Source: Pseudomonas sp. RGM2987 (GTDB lineage Bacteria; Pseudomonadota; Gammaproteobacteria; Pseudomonadales; Pseudomonadaceae). Taken from it: a DNA stretch of 64,000 nucleotides. Positions 49,517 through 59,301 of the stretch are shown here, piece by piece. The position numbers and the translations under genes were made by a program. The notes beneath the pieces are model-generated. The model had not been told where the DNA came from. It saw only the letters and a program-made list of their open reading frames with translations, and did not search any database. The stretch's first letter is position 1. Each line of letters begins with the position of its first letter. The stretch covers positions 82,569 through 146,568 of the forward strand of contig NZ_JALJDX010000217.1 of NCBI RefSeq assembly GCF_022952855.1. The letters are read 5' to 3'.

Positions 49517-51304
49517 ATGAATAAGGCAAGGAGTGCCGCCGCAATGCCGTTGTTTAAAGCGCTGGGCGATTACAAGAGCATCTTGATCAGCGTCGGTTGT
49601 TTTACCGCCTTGATCAATGTGCTGATGCTCGCGCCGTCGATTTACATGCTCCAGGTGTATGACCGGGGCTTGTCATCCCAGAATGAAACGACCTTGTGGA
49701 TGTTGTCGCTGATGGTCGTTGGGTTCTTTGTCTTCATCGGGCTGCTGGAAATGCTGCGCAGCTTCGTCGTCATCCGCATCGGCAGCCAGTTGGAGCGACG
49801 TTTCAACCTTCAGGTGTACCAGGCGGCGTTCGAGCGCAACCTGCAGCAGGGTGAGGGCAATGCCGGGCAGTCCTTGGGCGATCTTACTCAGATCCGCCAG
49901 TTCGTCACCGGGCCGGCGCTGTTCGCATTCTTCGACGCACCGTGGTTCCCGATCTATCTGCTGGTGATCTACCTGTTCAACGTCTGGCTCGGCGTGTTTG
50001 CCTCCGTCGGCACGCTGCTGCTGATCGGCCTGGCCTGCCTGAACGAAGCCATGACCAGGAAACCGTTGGGCCAGGCCAGCGTGTTCTCCCAACGTTCCAG
50101 CCAACTGGCCACCAGCCATCTGCACAACGCCGAGACCATCCAGGCCATGGGCATGCTCAATGCGCTGCGGGGGCGCTGGTTTGCCGTGCATTCGCGCTTC
50201 CTGGGCTTGCAGAACCAGGCCAGTGATACCGGTGCGGTGATCAGTTCACTGAGCAAGACCCTGCGCCTTTGCCTGCAATCGTTGGTCCTGGGGTTGGGGG
50301 CGCTGCTGGTGATCAAGGGCCAGATGACTGCCGGGATGATGATCGCCGGGTCGATCCTGATGGGCCGGGTGTTAAGCCCCATCGACCAACTGATTGCGGT
50401 GTGGAAGCAGTGGAGTGGTGCCAAGCTGGCCTACCGGCGCCTGGATGCGCTGTTGCAGGCGTTTGCGCCGCAGGACGAGGGGATGGCGTTGCCGGCGCCC
50501 AAGGGCCAGGTGAGCTTCGAGCAGATCAGCGCCGGCCCGCCCGGGCAACGCCAGGCGACGCTGCAACAGATCAGCTTCGCACTGGCCGCCGGCGAAGTGC
50601 TCGGGGTGCTGGGAGCGTCGGGCTCCGGCAAATCGACACTGGCTCGGGTGCTTGTGGGAGTCTGGCCGACCCTCGGTGGCACGGTGCGCCTTGATGGGGC
50701 GGACATCCACCGCTGGAATCGCGACCAGCTTGGCCCGTACATCGGCTATCTGCCCCAGGACATCGAGCTGTTCAGCGGCAGCATTGCCGACAACATCGCC
50801 CGGTTTCGCGAGGCCGATCCGGAGAAAGTGGTGGCGGCTGCGCAACAGGCGGGGGTCCATGAACTGATCCTGCGCATGCCCCAGGGCTACGACACGCTGT
50901 TGGGCGAGGATGGCAGCGGCTTGTCCGGCGGGCAGAAGCAACGCGTCGCCCTGGCCCGGGCGCTGTACGACCGACCCAGCCTGGTGGTGCTCGACGAACC
51001 CAACTCGAACCTCGACACGGTCGGCGAGGCCGCGCTGTCCAGCGCCATCGCGCAAATGAAAGCCCAGGGCACCAGCGTCGTGCTGGTCACCCATCGTTCC
51101 TCGGCCCTGGCCCAGGCCGATAAGTTGCTGGTGCTCAACGAAGGCCGGCTCCAGACCTTCGGGCCAAGCCAGGAGGTGCTGCGAGCGCTGTCGGGGCAGT
51201 CGGAATCACAGCGAGGTGCGCAGCCCGCGAGCCCTCAGCCAACCCCCAACGGCCTGAGCATGAGTCGCCAATACCAGGCTGCCGGCAAACCCGGCAGCGC
51301 ATGA
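49517..51304 (+). CDS. aprD: Type I secretion ABC transporter AprD
   Basis: The 595-residue inner-membrane protein joins a six-helix membrane domain (LISVGCFTALINVLMLAPSIYMLQVYDR near the start) to an ATPase domain with Walker A GASGSGKSTL, signature LSGGQKQRVALARALY and Walker B LVVLDEPNSNLD. It lacks the N-terminal peptidase domain of bacteriocin exporters, as expected for RTX-protein exporters of the PrtD/AprD/HasD group. The start at 49517 follows AAGGAAG. With AprE and AprF it exports AprA and probably LipA in one step. Confidence 0.95.
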   Translation: MNKARSAAAMPLFKALGDYKSILISVGCFTALINVLMLAPSIYMLQVYDRGLSSQNETTLWMLSLMVVGFFVFIGLLEMLRSFVVIRIGSQLERRFNLQVYQAAFERNLQQGEGNAGQSLGDLTQIRQFVTGPALFAFFDAPWFPIYLLVIYLFNVWLGVFASVGTLLLIGLACLNEAMTRKPLGQASVFSQRSSQLATSHLHNAETIQAMGMLNALRGRWFAVHSRFLGLQNQASDTGAVISSLSKTLRLCLQSLVLGLGALLVIKGQMTAGMMIAGSILMGRVLSPIDQLIAVWKQWSGAKLAYRRLDALLQAFAPQDEGMALPAPKGQVSFEQISAGPPGQRQATLQQISFALAAGEVLGVLGASGSGKSTLARVLVGVWPTLGGTVRLDGADIHRWNRDQLGPYIGYLPQDIELFSGSIADNIARFREADPEKVVAAAQQAGVHELILRMPQGYDTLLGEDGSGLSGGQKQRVALARALYDRPSLVVLDEPNSNLDTVGEAALSSAIAQMKAQGTSVVLVTHRSSALAQADKLLVLNEGRLQTFGPSQEVLRALSGQSESQRGAQPASPQPTPNGLSMSRQYQAAGKPGSA

Positions 51305-51318
51305 GCAAGGATTGCTGC

Positions 51319-52635
51319 ATGAACGTCGAACACACTCAAGCGTTTGAGCGCCCCGAGCGCGACGCCCGTTTCTTCACTCGCCTGGGCTGGCTGCTGGCGC
51401 TCATCGGCGCCGGCAGTTTCTTCACCTGGGCCAGTCTCGCGCCATTGGACCAAGGCATCCCCGTGCAAGGCACCGTCGTAGTCTCCGGCAAGCGCAAAGC
51501 GGTGCAATCGATGAGCGGCGGCGTGGTCAGCCGGATCCTGGTGCGCGAAGGCGAGGCGGTTATCCAGGGCCAACCGCTGTTCCGCCTGGACCAGACCCAG
51601 GCCGCCGCCGATGTCCAAGCGTTGCAGGCCCAGTACCGGATGGCCTGGGCCAGCCTGGCCCGTTGGCAAAGCGAGCGTGACAGCCTCACGCAAGTGAGTT
51701 TCCCGGCCGAACTGAGCCACGATCCCGACCCGCGCCTGGCCTTGGTGCTCGAAGGCCAAAGGCAACTGTTCAGCAGCCGCCGGGAAGCCTTCGCCCGGGA
51801 GCAGGCTGCGTTGCGCGCTGCCATCGAAGGCGCCACCGCGCAACTGGCGGGCATGCGCCGGGCCCGCGGCGACCTGACGGCCCAGGCCGAATCCCTGCGC
51901 CTGCAACTGGGCAATCTGCAACCCTTGGCGGACAACGGCTACATCCCGCGCAACCGCTTGCTCGACTACCAGCGTCAGTTGTCGCAAGTGCAGCAGGAGC
52001 TGGCGCAGAACAGCGGCGAGAGCGGCCGGGTCGAGCAAGGGATTGTCGAATCTCGCCTGAAGCTGCAGCAGCACCAGGAGGAATACCAGAAGGAAGTGCG
52101 CAGCCAGCTGGCCGAGGCCCAGCTCAAGAGCGAAACCCTGCAACAACAGTTGAAATCCGCGGGGTTCGAGTTGCAACACAGCGAAATCCTCGCCACCGCC
52201 GATGGCATCGCCGTCAACCTCGGCGTCCATACCGAAGGCGCGGTGGTGCGCCAGGGCGATACCTTGCTGGAAATCGTGCCCCAAGGCACCCGGTTGGAAG
52301 TCGAAGGGCACCTGCCGGTCAACCTGATCGACAAGGTCGGCACCCATTTGCCGGTAGATATCCTGTTCACCGCCTTCAACCAGAACCGCACGCCCCGGGT
52401 CTCGGGGGAGGTCAGCCTGATCTCCGCCGACCAGATGATCGATGAAAAGACCGGGGCGCCCTATTACGTGCTGCGCAGCAGCGTCAGTGATACTGCTCTG
52501 GAAAAGCTCAACGGCCTGGTGATCAAGCCGGGGATGCCGGCCGAGATGTTCGTGCGTACTGGCGAGCGCTCGCTACTCAACTACCTGTTCAAACCGCTGC
52601 TCGACCGAGCAGGCGTTGCGTTGACCGAAGAATAA
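51319..52635 (+). CDS. aprE: Type I secretion membrane fusion protein AprE
   Basis: The 438-residue protein has one N-terminal membrane helix (FFTRLGWLLALIGAGSFFTWA), then a beta-domain VQGTVVVSGKRKAVQSMSGG, a long coiled coil (about residues 90-280, rich in Gln, Leu and Arg) and a C-terminal lipoyl/beta-barrel part with LEIVPQGTRLEVEGHLPV. ATG 51319 is preceded by AAGGA at a good distance. An ATG at 51301 overlaps the aprD stop and would add six residues, so both are possible. It links AprD to AprF across the periplasm. Confidence 0.94.
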   Translation: MNVEHTQAFERPERDARFFTRLGWLLALIGAGSFFTWASLAPLDQGIPVQGTVVVSGKRKAVQSMSGGVVSRILVREGEAVIQGQPLFRLDQTQAAADVQALQAQYRMAWASLARWQSERDSLTQVSFPAELSHDPDPRLALVLEGQRQLFSSRREAFAREQAALRAAIEGATAQLAGMRRARGDLTAQAESLRLQLGNLQPLADNGYIPRNRLLDYQRQLSQVQQELAQNSGESGRVEQGIVESRLKLQQHQEEYQKEVRSQLAEAQLKSETLQQQLKSAGFELQHSEILATADGIAVNLGVHTEGAVVRQGDTLLEIVPQGTRLEVEGHLPVNLIDKVGTHLPVDILFTAFNQNRTPRVSGEVSLISADQMIDEKTGAPYYVLRSSVSDTALEKLNGLVIKPGMPAEMFVRTGERSLLNYLFKPLLDRAGVALTEE

Positions 52636-52652
52636 GAAGGATGTCCGGCGCC

Positions 52653-53990
52653 ATGAAGCGTTTCCACTGGCTGGCCGTGCTGGCCGCTTTTAGCTGTCCC
52701 AATGCCTGGGCCATGGGCCCGTTTGAGTTCTACGAGCAGGCGTTGCGCAATGACCCGGTCTACCTGGGGGCGATCAAGGAGCGCGACGCAGGTCTGGAGA
52801 ATCGCGCCATCGGCCGCGCCGGGCTGCTGCCGCACCTGGGCTACAGCTACAACAAGGGCCGCAACCAGTCCAAGGTCACCTACCTCAACGACCGCGGCGC
52901 CAGCCAGCATGACGACCGTAACTACAGCAGCTTTGGCTCCAGCCTGACCCTGCAACAACCATTGCTCGACTACGAGGCCTACGCGGCTTATCGCAAAGGC
53001 GTGGCCCAGGCGCTGTTCGCCGACGAAAATTTCCGTGGCAAAAGCCAGGAACTGTTGGTGCGAGTGCTGAGCAGTTACACCCAGGCGTTGTTCGCCCAGG
53101 ACCAGATCGACATCGCCCAGGCCAGGAAGAAAGCCTTCGAGCAACAGTTTCGGCAGAACGAGCAGTTGTTCCGCCAGGGGGAGGGGACGCGCACCGACAT
53201 CCTGGAAGCCGAATCCCGCTATGAACTGGCAACGGCCGAAGAAATCGAGGCACGCAATGAGCAGGATGCCGCCTTGCGTGAGCTGGGTTCACTGATTGGC
53301 GCGCCGGCCCTGGATATCGGCGACCTGGCGCCACTGAACGACAGCTTCCAGACCTTTGCCTTGCAGCCGGCCAGTTTTGACACCTGGCACGAACTGGCGG
53401 TGAGCAACAACCCGAACCTGGCCTCCCAGCGTCAGGCGGTGGATGTGGCGCGCTATGAGGTGGAGCGCAATCGCGCCGGCCACCTGCCGAAGATCAATGC
53501 CTACGCGACGATGCGCCAGAACGAGTCAGAGAGCGGCAACACTTATAACCAGCGCTATGACACCAACACCATCGGCCTGGAAGTCAGCGTGCCGCTGTAC
53601 GCCGGCGGCGGGGTTTCGGCCTCGACCCGCCAGGCCAGCCGCCACATGGAGCAGGCCGAGTACGAGCTGGATGCCAAAACCCGCGAAACCCTGATCGAAC
53701 TGCGCCGCCAGTTCAGCGCCTGTGTGTCCGGGGTAAACAAACTGCGGGCCTATCAGAAAGCCCTGGCTTCTGCCGAGGCGCTGGTGGTGTCGACCCGGCA
53801 AAGCATCCTCGGCGGCGAGCGGGTCAACCTCGACGCGCTCAACGCCGAACAACAGCTCTACACCACCCGCCGCGACCTGGCCCAGGCCCGCTACGACTAC
53901 CTGATGGCCTGGACCAAATTGCACTACTACGCCGGCACGCTGGGGGCGCAGGACTTGGCGAAGGTGGATGAAGCGTTTGTAACCCACTGA
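52653..53990 (+). CDS. aprF: TolC-family outer-membrane protein AprF
   Basis: The 445-residue protein has a signal peptide (KRFHWLAVLAAFSCPNAWA) and two TolC repeats. The first begins FEFYEQALRNDPVYLGAIKERDAG and the second DTWHELAVSNNPNLASQRQAVDVARYEVERN. Conserved RRDLAQARYDYLMAWTKLHYYAG closes the barrel/helix domain. ATG 52653 is chosen because AAGAAGG touches the alternative at 52641. It is the outer-membrane channel of the AprDEF exporter. Confidence 0.95.
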   Translation: MKRFHWLAVLAAFSCPNAWAMGPFEFYEQALRNDPVYLGAIKERDAGLENRAIGRAGLLPHLGYSYNKGRNQSKVTYLNDRGASQHDDRNYSSFGSSLTLQQPLLDYEAYAAYRKGVAQALFADENFRGKSQELLVRVLSSYTQALFAQDQIDIAQARKKAFEQQFRQNEQLFRQGEGTRTDILEAESRYELATAEEIEARNEQDAALRELGSLIGAPALDIGDLAPLNDSFQTFALQPASFDTWHELAVSNNPNLASQRQAVDVARYEVERNRAGHLPKINAYATMRQNESESGNTYNQRYDTNTIGLEVSVPLYAGGGVSASTRQASRHMEQAEYELDAKTRETLIELRRQFSACVSGVNKLRAYQKALASAEALVVSTRQSILGGERVNLDALNAEQQLYTTRRDLAQARYDYLMAWTKLHYYAGTLGAQDLAKVDEAFVTH

Positions 53991-54011
53991 CTCATTGGCT
54001 GACCAAGTCTT

Positions 54012-54105
54012 TGTGGCGAGGGGATTTATCCCCGTTGGGTCGCGTAGCGGCCCCAGGGTCTAGCGTCTGCTTTGCAGACGAACGGGGATAAATCCCCTCG
54101 CCACA
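54012..54105. repeat. REP-type palindromic element, variant, between aprF and the autotransporter
   Basis: TGTGGCGAGGGGATTTATCC and its reverse complement delimit the element, differing from family A in the stem (GGGATTTATCCCC instead of GGAGCTTGCTCC). A second small stem, TCTGC-TT-GCAGA, lies inside. It lies 22 bases after the aprF stop and 67 before the next start. Confidence 0.85.
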
Positions 54106-54172
54106 GGACCATGCCAGTCAGTACCCCAAGTGCAGGCCACAGGATCTTTGCAACAACTAAGGATGGTTAGTG

Positions 54173-57100
54173 ATGAAAACCGATAACAACAAACATCCCG
54201 GCAAAACCGGACGCGTGTTTCTGCTCAAGACCCTCAACCACGCCATGCTCTGCGCACTGGCAACCCTGGGCACGGCCCAGGCGGCGCCTTATGTCGAAGG
54301 CGGTACCCGGGGTAACCCGGACAGCTGGCGTAGCAGCGAATTCAATGCCGAGTGGGGCCTGGGTGCGATCAACGCCCAGCAGGCCTACGCGGCGGGCTAC
54401 ACCGGCAAGGGCGTGAAGCTGGGGATCTTCGACCAGCCGGTGTATGCGGCTCACCCGGAGTTCTCCGGCAACGACAAAGTCGTGACCCTGGTCACCAGCG
54501 GCATCCGCGAATACACCGACCCCTACATTCCGGTAAAGGCCGGCGACCCGTTCCGCTATGACGGCTCGCCCACGGTCGGCTCCGATGGCAAGCTCGGTTC
54601 CCACGGCACCCACGTCGGCGGGATCGCGGCCGGTAGTCGTGACGGCGGACCGATGCACGGCGTGGCGTTCGACGCGCAGATCATCAGCGCCGACAACGGT
54701 GACCCAGGCCCCGAGGACGGCATCATCCTTGGCAACGACGGCGCGGTGTACAAGGCCGGTTGGGATGCCTTGATTGCCAGCGGCGCACGGATCATCAACA
54801 ACAGCTGGGGCATCGGCATCACTGACCGCTTCGACCAGGGCGGCCGAGACCCGGCGTTTCCGCACTTCACCGTGCAGGACGCACAACTGCAATTCGACCA
54901 GATCAAACCGTTGCTGGGCACCAAGCCTGGCGGTGCCTATGAAGGCGCCATCGCCGCCGCCCGCAGTGGCATCGTGACAATCTTTGCCGCCGGTAACGAT
55001 TACAACCTGAACAACCCCGACGCCATCGCCGGCCTGGCGTATTTCGTGCCGGAGATCGCGCCGAACTGGCTTACCGTCGCCGCCCTGCAAGTCAACCCGG
55101 ACACCACCAGCCCGAATCCCTACACCATCAGCACCTTCTCCTCGCGCTGCGGCTACACGGCAAGCTTCTGCGTGTCGGCACCGGGTACCCGGGTCTACAG
55201 CGCGGTCATCGGTGGCACCAGCGCCGACGACCTGACCGTGGGCTACGGCAACAAGAGCGGCACCTCCATGGCCGCGCCCCATGTGGCCGGCAGTGCGGCG
55301 GTGCTGATGGAGCGCTTCCCCTACATGACCGGCGCGCAGATCGCCAGCGTGTTGCGCACCACGGCCACCGACATGGGCGCGCCGGGGGTCGATTCGCTTT
55401 ATGGCTGGGGCATGATCAACCTGGGCAAGGCCATCGATGGCCCGTCGATGCTGGTCACCGAACAGGACATTCCTGCAGCGTTTCGCATCGACGGCGCCTA
55501 CGGCTCCGGGCAGTTCGTGGCGGACTTGCCGGGCATCGGCGCAATCATCGACGCCGGTAAGCCCACCGAACGGGTATGCAGCGGCATCCAGTGCGGCCTG
55601 GACGTCTGGGGCAATGACATTTCCGGTCATGGCGGGCTGACCAAGGAAGGGATCGGTACGCTGGTGCTGACCGGTGAAAACACCTACAGCGGTCCGACCC
55701 TGGTCAATCAGGGTCGATTGGCGATCAACGGCTCGCTGACGTCGGCTGTCACGGTCAATGACGGCGGCAGCCTCGGCGGCAACGGACGCATCGCCAGTCT
55801 GACCGCCAACCGCGGCAGCAGTGTGGCGCCGGGCAATTCCATCGGTACGCTGCAAGTGGCCGGTGACGTGATATTCCAGCCCGGTTCGACCTACGCGGTG
55901 GAAGTCTCGCCGATCTCCAGCGACCTGATCGTCGCGGGCGGCAAGGCGTCCATCGACGGCGCGACAGTGGCGCTGTCCCTGGAAAACAGCGCAACGCTGC
56001 TCACCGCCAGCGAGGTGAAAAGCCTGGTCGGCACGCAGTTCAATATCCTTCAGGCCGCCGGCGGTATCGAAGGGCGCTTCGGCGAGGTCTTGCCCAACTA
56101 CGCGTTTCTCGGCGGCGACCTGGCCTACACCGGTAACGGTATTCAGCTGGCGGTGCAGCGCAATGACACATCGTTTGCCAGTCTTGGCCTGACGCCCAAT
56201 CAACGTGCCGTGGCGAGCGCCGCCGAACAACTCGGGGCGGGCAACGGGCTCTACGAAGCCTTGTTGTTGTCACCCAGCGCCGCGGCGGCGCAACAGGCGT
56301 TCCAGCAACTGTCCGGCGAGATCCATCCGGCCGTCGGTACGTTGTTGATCAACGACAGTCGCCACCTGCGCGAAGCCGTGACCGACCGCCTGCGCCAGGA
56401 CGCGCTGTATGACGCCAACACGCCGACCGATGCAAACAGCAACGCCTGGGTCAAGGTGCTCGGAGCGTGGGGCAAAAGCGATGGCGGTCATGACAACGCC
56501 AGCTCCACCCGCTCCATCGGTGGCTTGCTGGCCGGTGTCGATGGCTTGATCGGCGAGCAGACCCGCCTGGGTTTCGTCACCGGCTACAGCGACAGTTCAC
56601 TGAGCATGGGCGATGGCACGCATTCCTCGGCCAAGGTCGACAGCTATCATCTGGGCGCCTACCTGGGGCATGAAATCGACGACCTGCGCCTGAGCGTCGG
56701 TGGCGCCTACAGCTGGCATCGCATTGACGTGCAGCGTGACGTGCAGTGGGGCGACACCGCTGGCCGGGAGAAAACCAAGCGCGATGCCCGAAGTGCCCAA
56801 CTGTTCACCGAAGCGGCCTATCGCCTCGACCTGCAACCGCTGGCATTGGAACCGTTTGCCAACCTGGCCTATGTGCATCTGGACAGCGACAGCTTCCGCG
56901 AGAAAGGTGACAACGCCGCCCTGCGCGGAGGCGATGATCGTCGCGATGCCGTGCTCTCGACCCTGGGCCTGCGGGTCGGCCGAACCCTGGCGCTGTCGCA
57001 GGAGCAGCAACTGCAACTGTCCGGCTCCCTCGGCTGGCAGCACAACCTGAGCAACACCCGCTCCGAGCAGGACCTGGCCTTCGCCGGCAGTCCGAACACT

Positions 57101-57265
57101 TTCGCGGTGCAAAGCGTGTCGATGGACCGCAACGCCGCAGTGGTCGGCGCCCGTGCCGGGCTGGCGGTGGCCAAGGACGTGCGCGTCAACCTGGACTACA
57201 ACGGTTTGCTGGGCTCGCGGGATAAAACCCATGGCGTGGGGCTGACGCTGGATTGGCAGTTCTGA
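54173..57265 (+). CDS. Subtilase-family autotransporter serine protease
   Basis: The 1030-residue protein has an extended signal peptide ending GTAQA, then an S8 protease domain with the triad D87 (LGIFDQPV), H144 (GSHGTHVGGIAAG) and S365 (GTSMAAPHVAG). A beta-helix linker carries a passenger-repeat motif (GTLVLTGENTYSGPTLVNQG). The last 270 residues form an autotransporter barrel (NAWVKVLGAWGKSDG to GVGLTLDWQF, with a terminal phenylalanine). It corresponds to the PrtA/PrtB proteins of the P. fluorescens apr operon, where two tandem copies are known, while only one is present here. It exports itself and does not need AprDEF. Confidence 0.94.
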   Translation: MKTDNNKHPGKTGRVFLLKTLNHAMLCALATLGTAQAAPYVEGGTRGNPDSWRSSEFNAEWGLGAINAQQAYAAGYTGKGVKLGIFDQPVYAAHPEFSGNDKVVTLVTSGIREYTDPYIPVKAGDPFRYDGSPTVGSDGKLGSHGTHVGGIAAGSRDGGPMHGVAFDAQIISADNGDPGPEDGIILGNDGAVYKAGWDALIASGARIINNSWGIGITDRFDQGGRDPAFPHFTVQDAQLQFDQIKPLLGTKPGGAYEGAIAAARSGIVTIFAAGNDYNLNNPDAIAGLAYFVPEIAPNWLTVAALQVNPDTTSPNPYTISTFSSRCGYTASFCVSAPGTRVYSAVIGGTSADDLTVGYGNKSGTSMAAPHVAGSAAVLMERFPYMTGAQIASVLRTTATDMGAPGVDSLYGWGMINLGKAIDGPSMLVTEQDIPAAFRIDGAYGSGQFVADLPGIGAIIDAGKPTERVCSGIQCGLDVWGNDISGHGGLTKEGIGTLVLTGENTYSGPTLVNQGRLAINGSLTSAVTVNDGGSLGGNGRIASLTANRGSSVAPGNSIGTLQVAGDVIFQPGSTYAVEVSPISSDLIVAGGKASIDGATVALSLENSATLLTASEVKSLVGTQFNILQAAGGIEGRFGEVLPNYAFLGGDLAYTGNGIQLAVQRNDTSFASLGLTPNQRAVASAAEQLGAGNGLYEALLLSPSAAAAQQAFQQLSGEIHPAVGTLLINDSRHLREAVTDRLRQDALYDANTPTDANSNAWVKVLGAWGKSDGGHDNASSTRSIGGLLAGVDGLIGEQTRLGFVTGYSDSSLSMGDGTHSSAKVDSYHLGAYLGHEIDDLRLSVGGAYSWHRIDVQRDVQWGDTAGREKTKRDARSAQLFTEAAYRLDLQPLALEPFANLAYVHLDSDSFREKGDNAALRGGDDRRDAVLSTLGLRVGRTLALSQEQQLQLSGSLGWQHNLSNTRSEQDLAFAGSPNTFAVQSVSMDRNAAVVGARAGLAVAKDVRVNLDYNGLLGSRDKTHGVGLTLDWQF

Positions 57266-57289
57266 CCGCGTGGCCTAAACGCATCCCCT

Positions 57290-57384
57290 TGTGGCGAGGG
57301 AGCTTGCTCCCGCTCGAGTGCGCAGCGCTCGCAAGCTTTTTTGGGCTGCTGCGCAGCCCAGCGGGAGCAAGCTCCCTCGCCACA
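57290..57384. repeat. REP-type palindromic element, family A, between autotransporter and lipA
   Basis: TGTGGCGAGGGAGCTTGCTC and its reverse complement flank a centre containing GAGTGCGCAGCGCTCGC and GGGCTGCTGCGCAGCCC, two further small dyads. It starts 24 bases after the autotransporter stop. Confidence 0.85.
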
Positions 57385-57439
57385 AAAGTTTCGCGCAACT
57401 TCGAAAAGCCATTCCAACAACAAAAAGTGAGTAAGCACC

Positions 57440-59293
57440 ATGGGTCTCTACGACTACAAACACCTGGGCACCCTTGAATCCAAAGCATTGGTCAGCGATG
57501 CGATGGCGATCATGTTGTATTCCTACCACAACCTCGACAACGGCTTTGCAGCCGGCTACCAGCACAACGGCTTCGGGACCGGCCTGCCGGCAACGTTGGT
57601 CACCGCGTTGCTGGGCGGCACCGATTCCCAGGGCGTGATCCCCGGTGTTCCGTGGAATCCCGACTCGGAAAAACTCGCCCTGCAAGCGTTGCAAAAAGCC
57701 GGCTGGACGCCCATCAGCGCCTCACAACTGGGCTACACCGGCAAAGTGGACGGACGCGGGACGTTCTTCGGCGAGAAGGCCGGCTACACCACCGCCCAGG
57801 TGGAGATCCTGGGCAAGTACGACGCCGCCGGGCACCTGACGGAAATCGGCGTGTCGTTTCGCGGCACCAGCGGCCCGCGGGAAAACCTGATCGTCGACTC
57901 CATCGGCGATGGGATCAATGACCTGATGGCGGCGCTTGGCCCCAAGGATTATGCGAAAAACTACGCCGGCGAAGCCTTCGGCAACCTGCTCGGCGACGTT
58001 GCGAAATTCGCCCAGGCCCACGGCTTGAGCGGTAAGGAGGTCCTGGTCAGCGGCCACAGCCTGGGCGGGCTGGCGGTCAACAGCCTGGCGGACTTGAGCG
58101 CCAGCCAATGGTCGGGCTTCTACAACGATGCGAATTACATCGCCTACGCCTCGCCAACCCAAAGCAGCACGGACAAGGTGCTGAACATAGGCTATGAAAA
58201 CGATCCGGTGTTCCGCGCCCTGGACGGCTCGACGTTCAATCTGTCCTCGGTGGGCGTGCACGATACGCCGCAGGACTCGGCCACCAACAACATCGTCAGT
58301 TTCAATGACCATTACGCTTCAGCGACCTGGAATGTGTTGCCGTTTTCCATCCTCAACATCCCCACTTGGATCTCCCATCTGCCCACCGGTTACGGCGACG
58401 GTATGGGCCGGGTCATGGGGTCGGCGTTCTACGACCTCACCGAAAAGGATTCCACCGTCATCGTCGCCAACCTCTCGGACCCGGCGCGGGGCAACACCTG
58501 GGTCCAGGACCTCAATCGCAACGCCGAGACGCATACCGGCAGCACTTTCATCATCGGCACCGACAAGGACGACCTGATCCAGGGCGGCCAAGGCAATGAT
58601 TACCTCGAAGGACGCGCCGGCAGCGACACCTTCCGCGACGGTGGCGGCTACAACGTGATCCTTGGAGGGCAGGGCAACAACAGCTTGCAGTTGCAGCAAT
58701 CGATCAATGATTTGAGTGTCGCCCGGGATGGCGCCGGAACGCTGTACCTGCGCGACGCCCACGGCGGGATCAGCATCACCCGCGACATCGGCACGCTGGT
58801 CAGCCAGGAGTCCGGGTTGTTCTGGGGGCTGCTCAAGGATGAGGTGAACCACAGCGTGACCGCCGACGGCCTGCTGGCCGGCAGCCACCTGACGACCTAT
58901 GCATCATCGGCCCAGGGCAGCGCCGCCAACGATACATTGGTAGCGCGAGCGGCTGGCGACTGGCTGTTCGGCCAGGACGGCAATGACACGCTGGTGGGAG
59001 GCAAAGGCAACGACACCTTCGTCGGCGGCACGGGTAATGACCTGATGCAGTCGGGCGGCGGCAGTGACACCTTTATCTTCAATGGCGCGTTCGGCCAGGA
59101 TCGCATCAGTGGTTTCGACGCCGGGGATAAGCTGGTGTTCATCGGCGTGCAGGGTGCGGGCACCGGTTACGACTACAGCCAGCACCTGAGCCAGGTGGGC
59201 AGCGACACGGTGCTCAAGGTTGGCGACAGCGCTGTGACGCTGGTCGGGGTAAACCTGGGGCAGGTGGCGGGCGACGGTATCGTGTTTGCCTGA
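57440..59293 (+). CDS. lipA: Family I.3 lipase LipA (polyurethanase-type)
   Basis: The 617-residue secreted lipase matches the usual length of family I.3. It starts GLYDYKHLGTLESKALVSDA, with the nucleophile S207 in VSGHSLGGLAV, the acid around YENDPVFRALDG (about residue 255), and the histidine in SFNDHYASATWNV. RTX repeats occur twice: GGQGNDYLEGRAGSDTF and, near the C-terminus, GQDGNDTLVGGKGNDTFVGG. The extreme C-terminus holds the type I secretion signal. No N-terminal signal peptide exists, so AprDEF is the expected exporter. It hydrolyses triacylglycerols, and relatives also attack polyester polyurethane. Confidence 0.96.
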   Translation: MGLYDYKHLGTLESKALVSDAMAIMLYSYHNLDNGFAAGYQHNGFGTGLPATLVTALLGGTDSQGVIPGVPWNPDSEKLALQALQKAGWTPISASQLGYTGKVDGRGTFFGEKAGYTTAQVEILGKYDAAGHLTEIGVSFRGTSGPRENLIVDSIGDGINDLMAALGPKDYAKNYAGEAFGNLLGDVAKFAQAHGLSGKEVLVSGHSLGGLAVNSLADLSASQWSGFYNDANYIAYASPTQSSTDKVLNIGYENDPVFRALDGSTFNLSSVGVHDTPQDSATNNIVSFNDHYASATWNVLPFSILNIPTWISHLPTGYGDGMGRVMGSAFYDLTEKDSTVIVANLSDPARGNTWVQDLNRNAETHTGSTFIIGTDKDDLIQGGQGNDYLEGRAGSDTFRDGGGYNVILGGQGNNSLQLQQSINDLSVARDGAGTLYLRDAHGGISITRDIGTLVSQESGLFWGLLKDEVNHSVTADGLLAGSHLTTYASSAQGSAANDTLVARAAGDWLFGQDGNDTLVGGKGNDTFVGGTGNDLMQSGGGSDTFIFNGAFGQDRISGFDAGDKLVFIGVQGAGTGYDYSQHLSQVGSDTVLKVGDSAVTLVGVNLGQVAGDGIVFA

Positions 59294-59301
59294 GGCCCTC
59301 A

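Noticed and set aside
54167..56230. Minus-strand frame of about 687 codons opposite the autotransporter
   Set aside because: The plus strand has a complete subtilase triad and barrel. The antisense frame shows only periodic low-complexity residues and no start signal.
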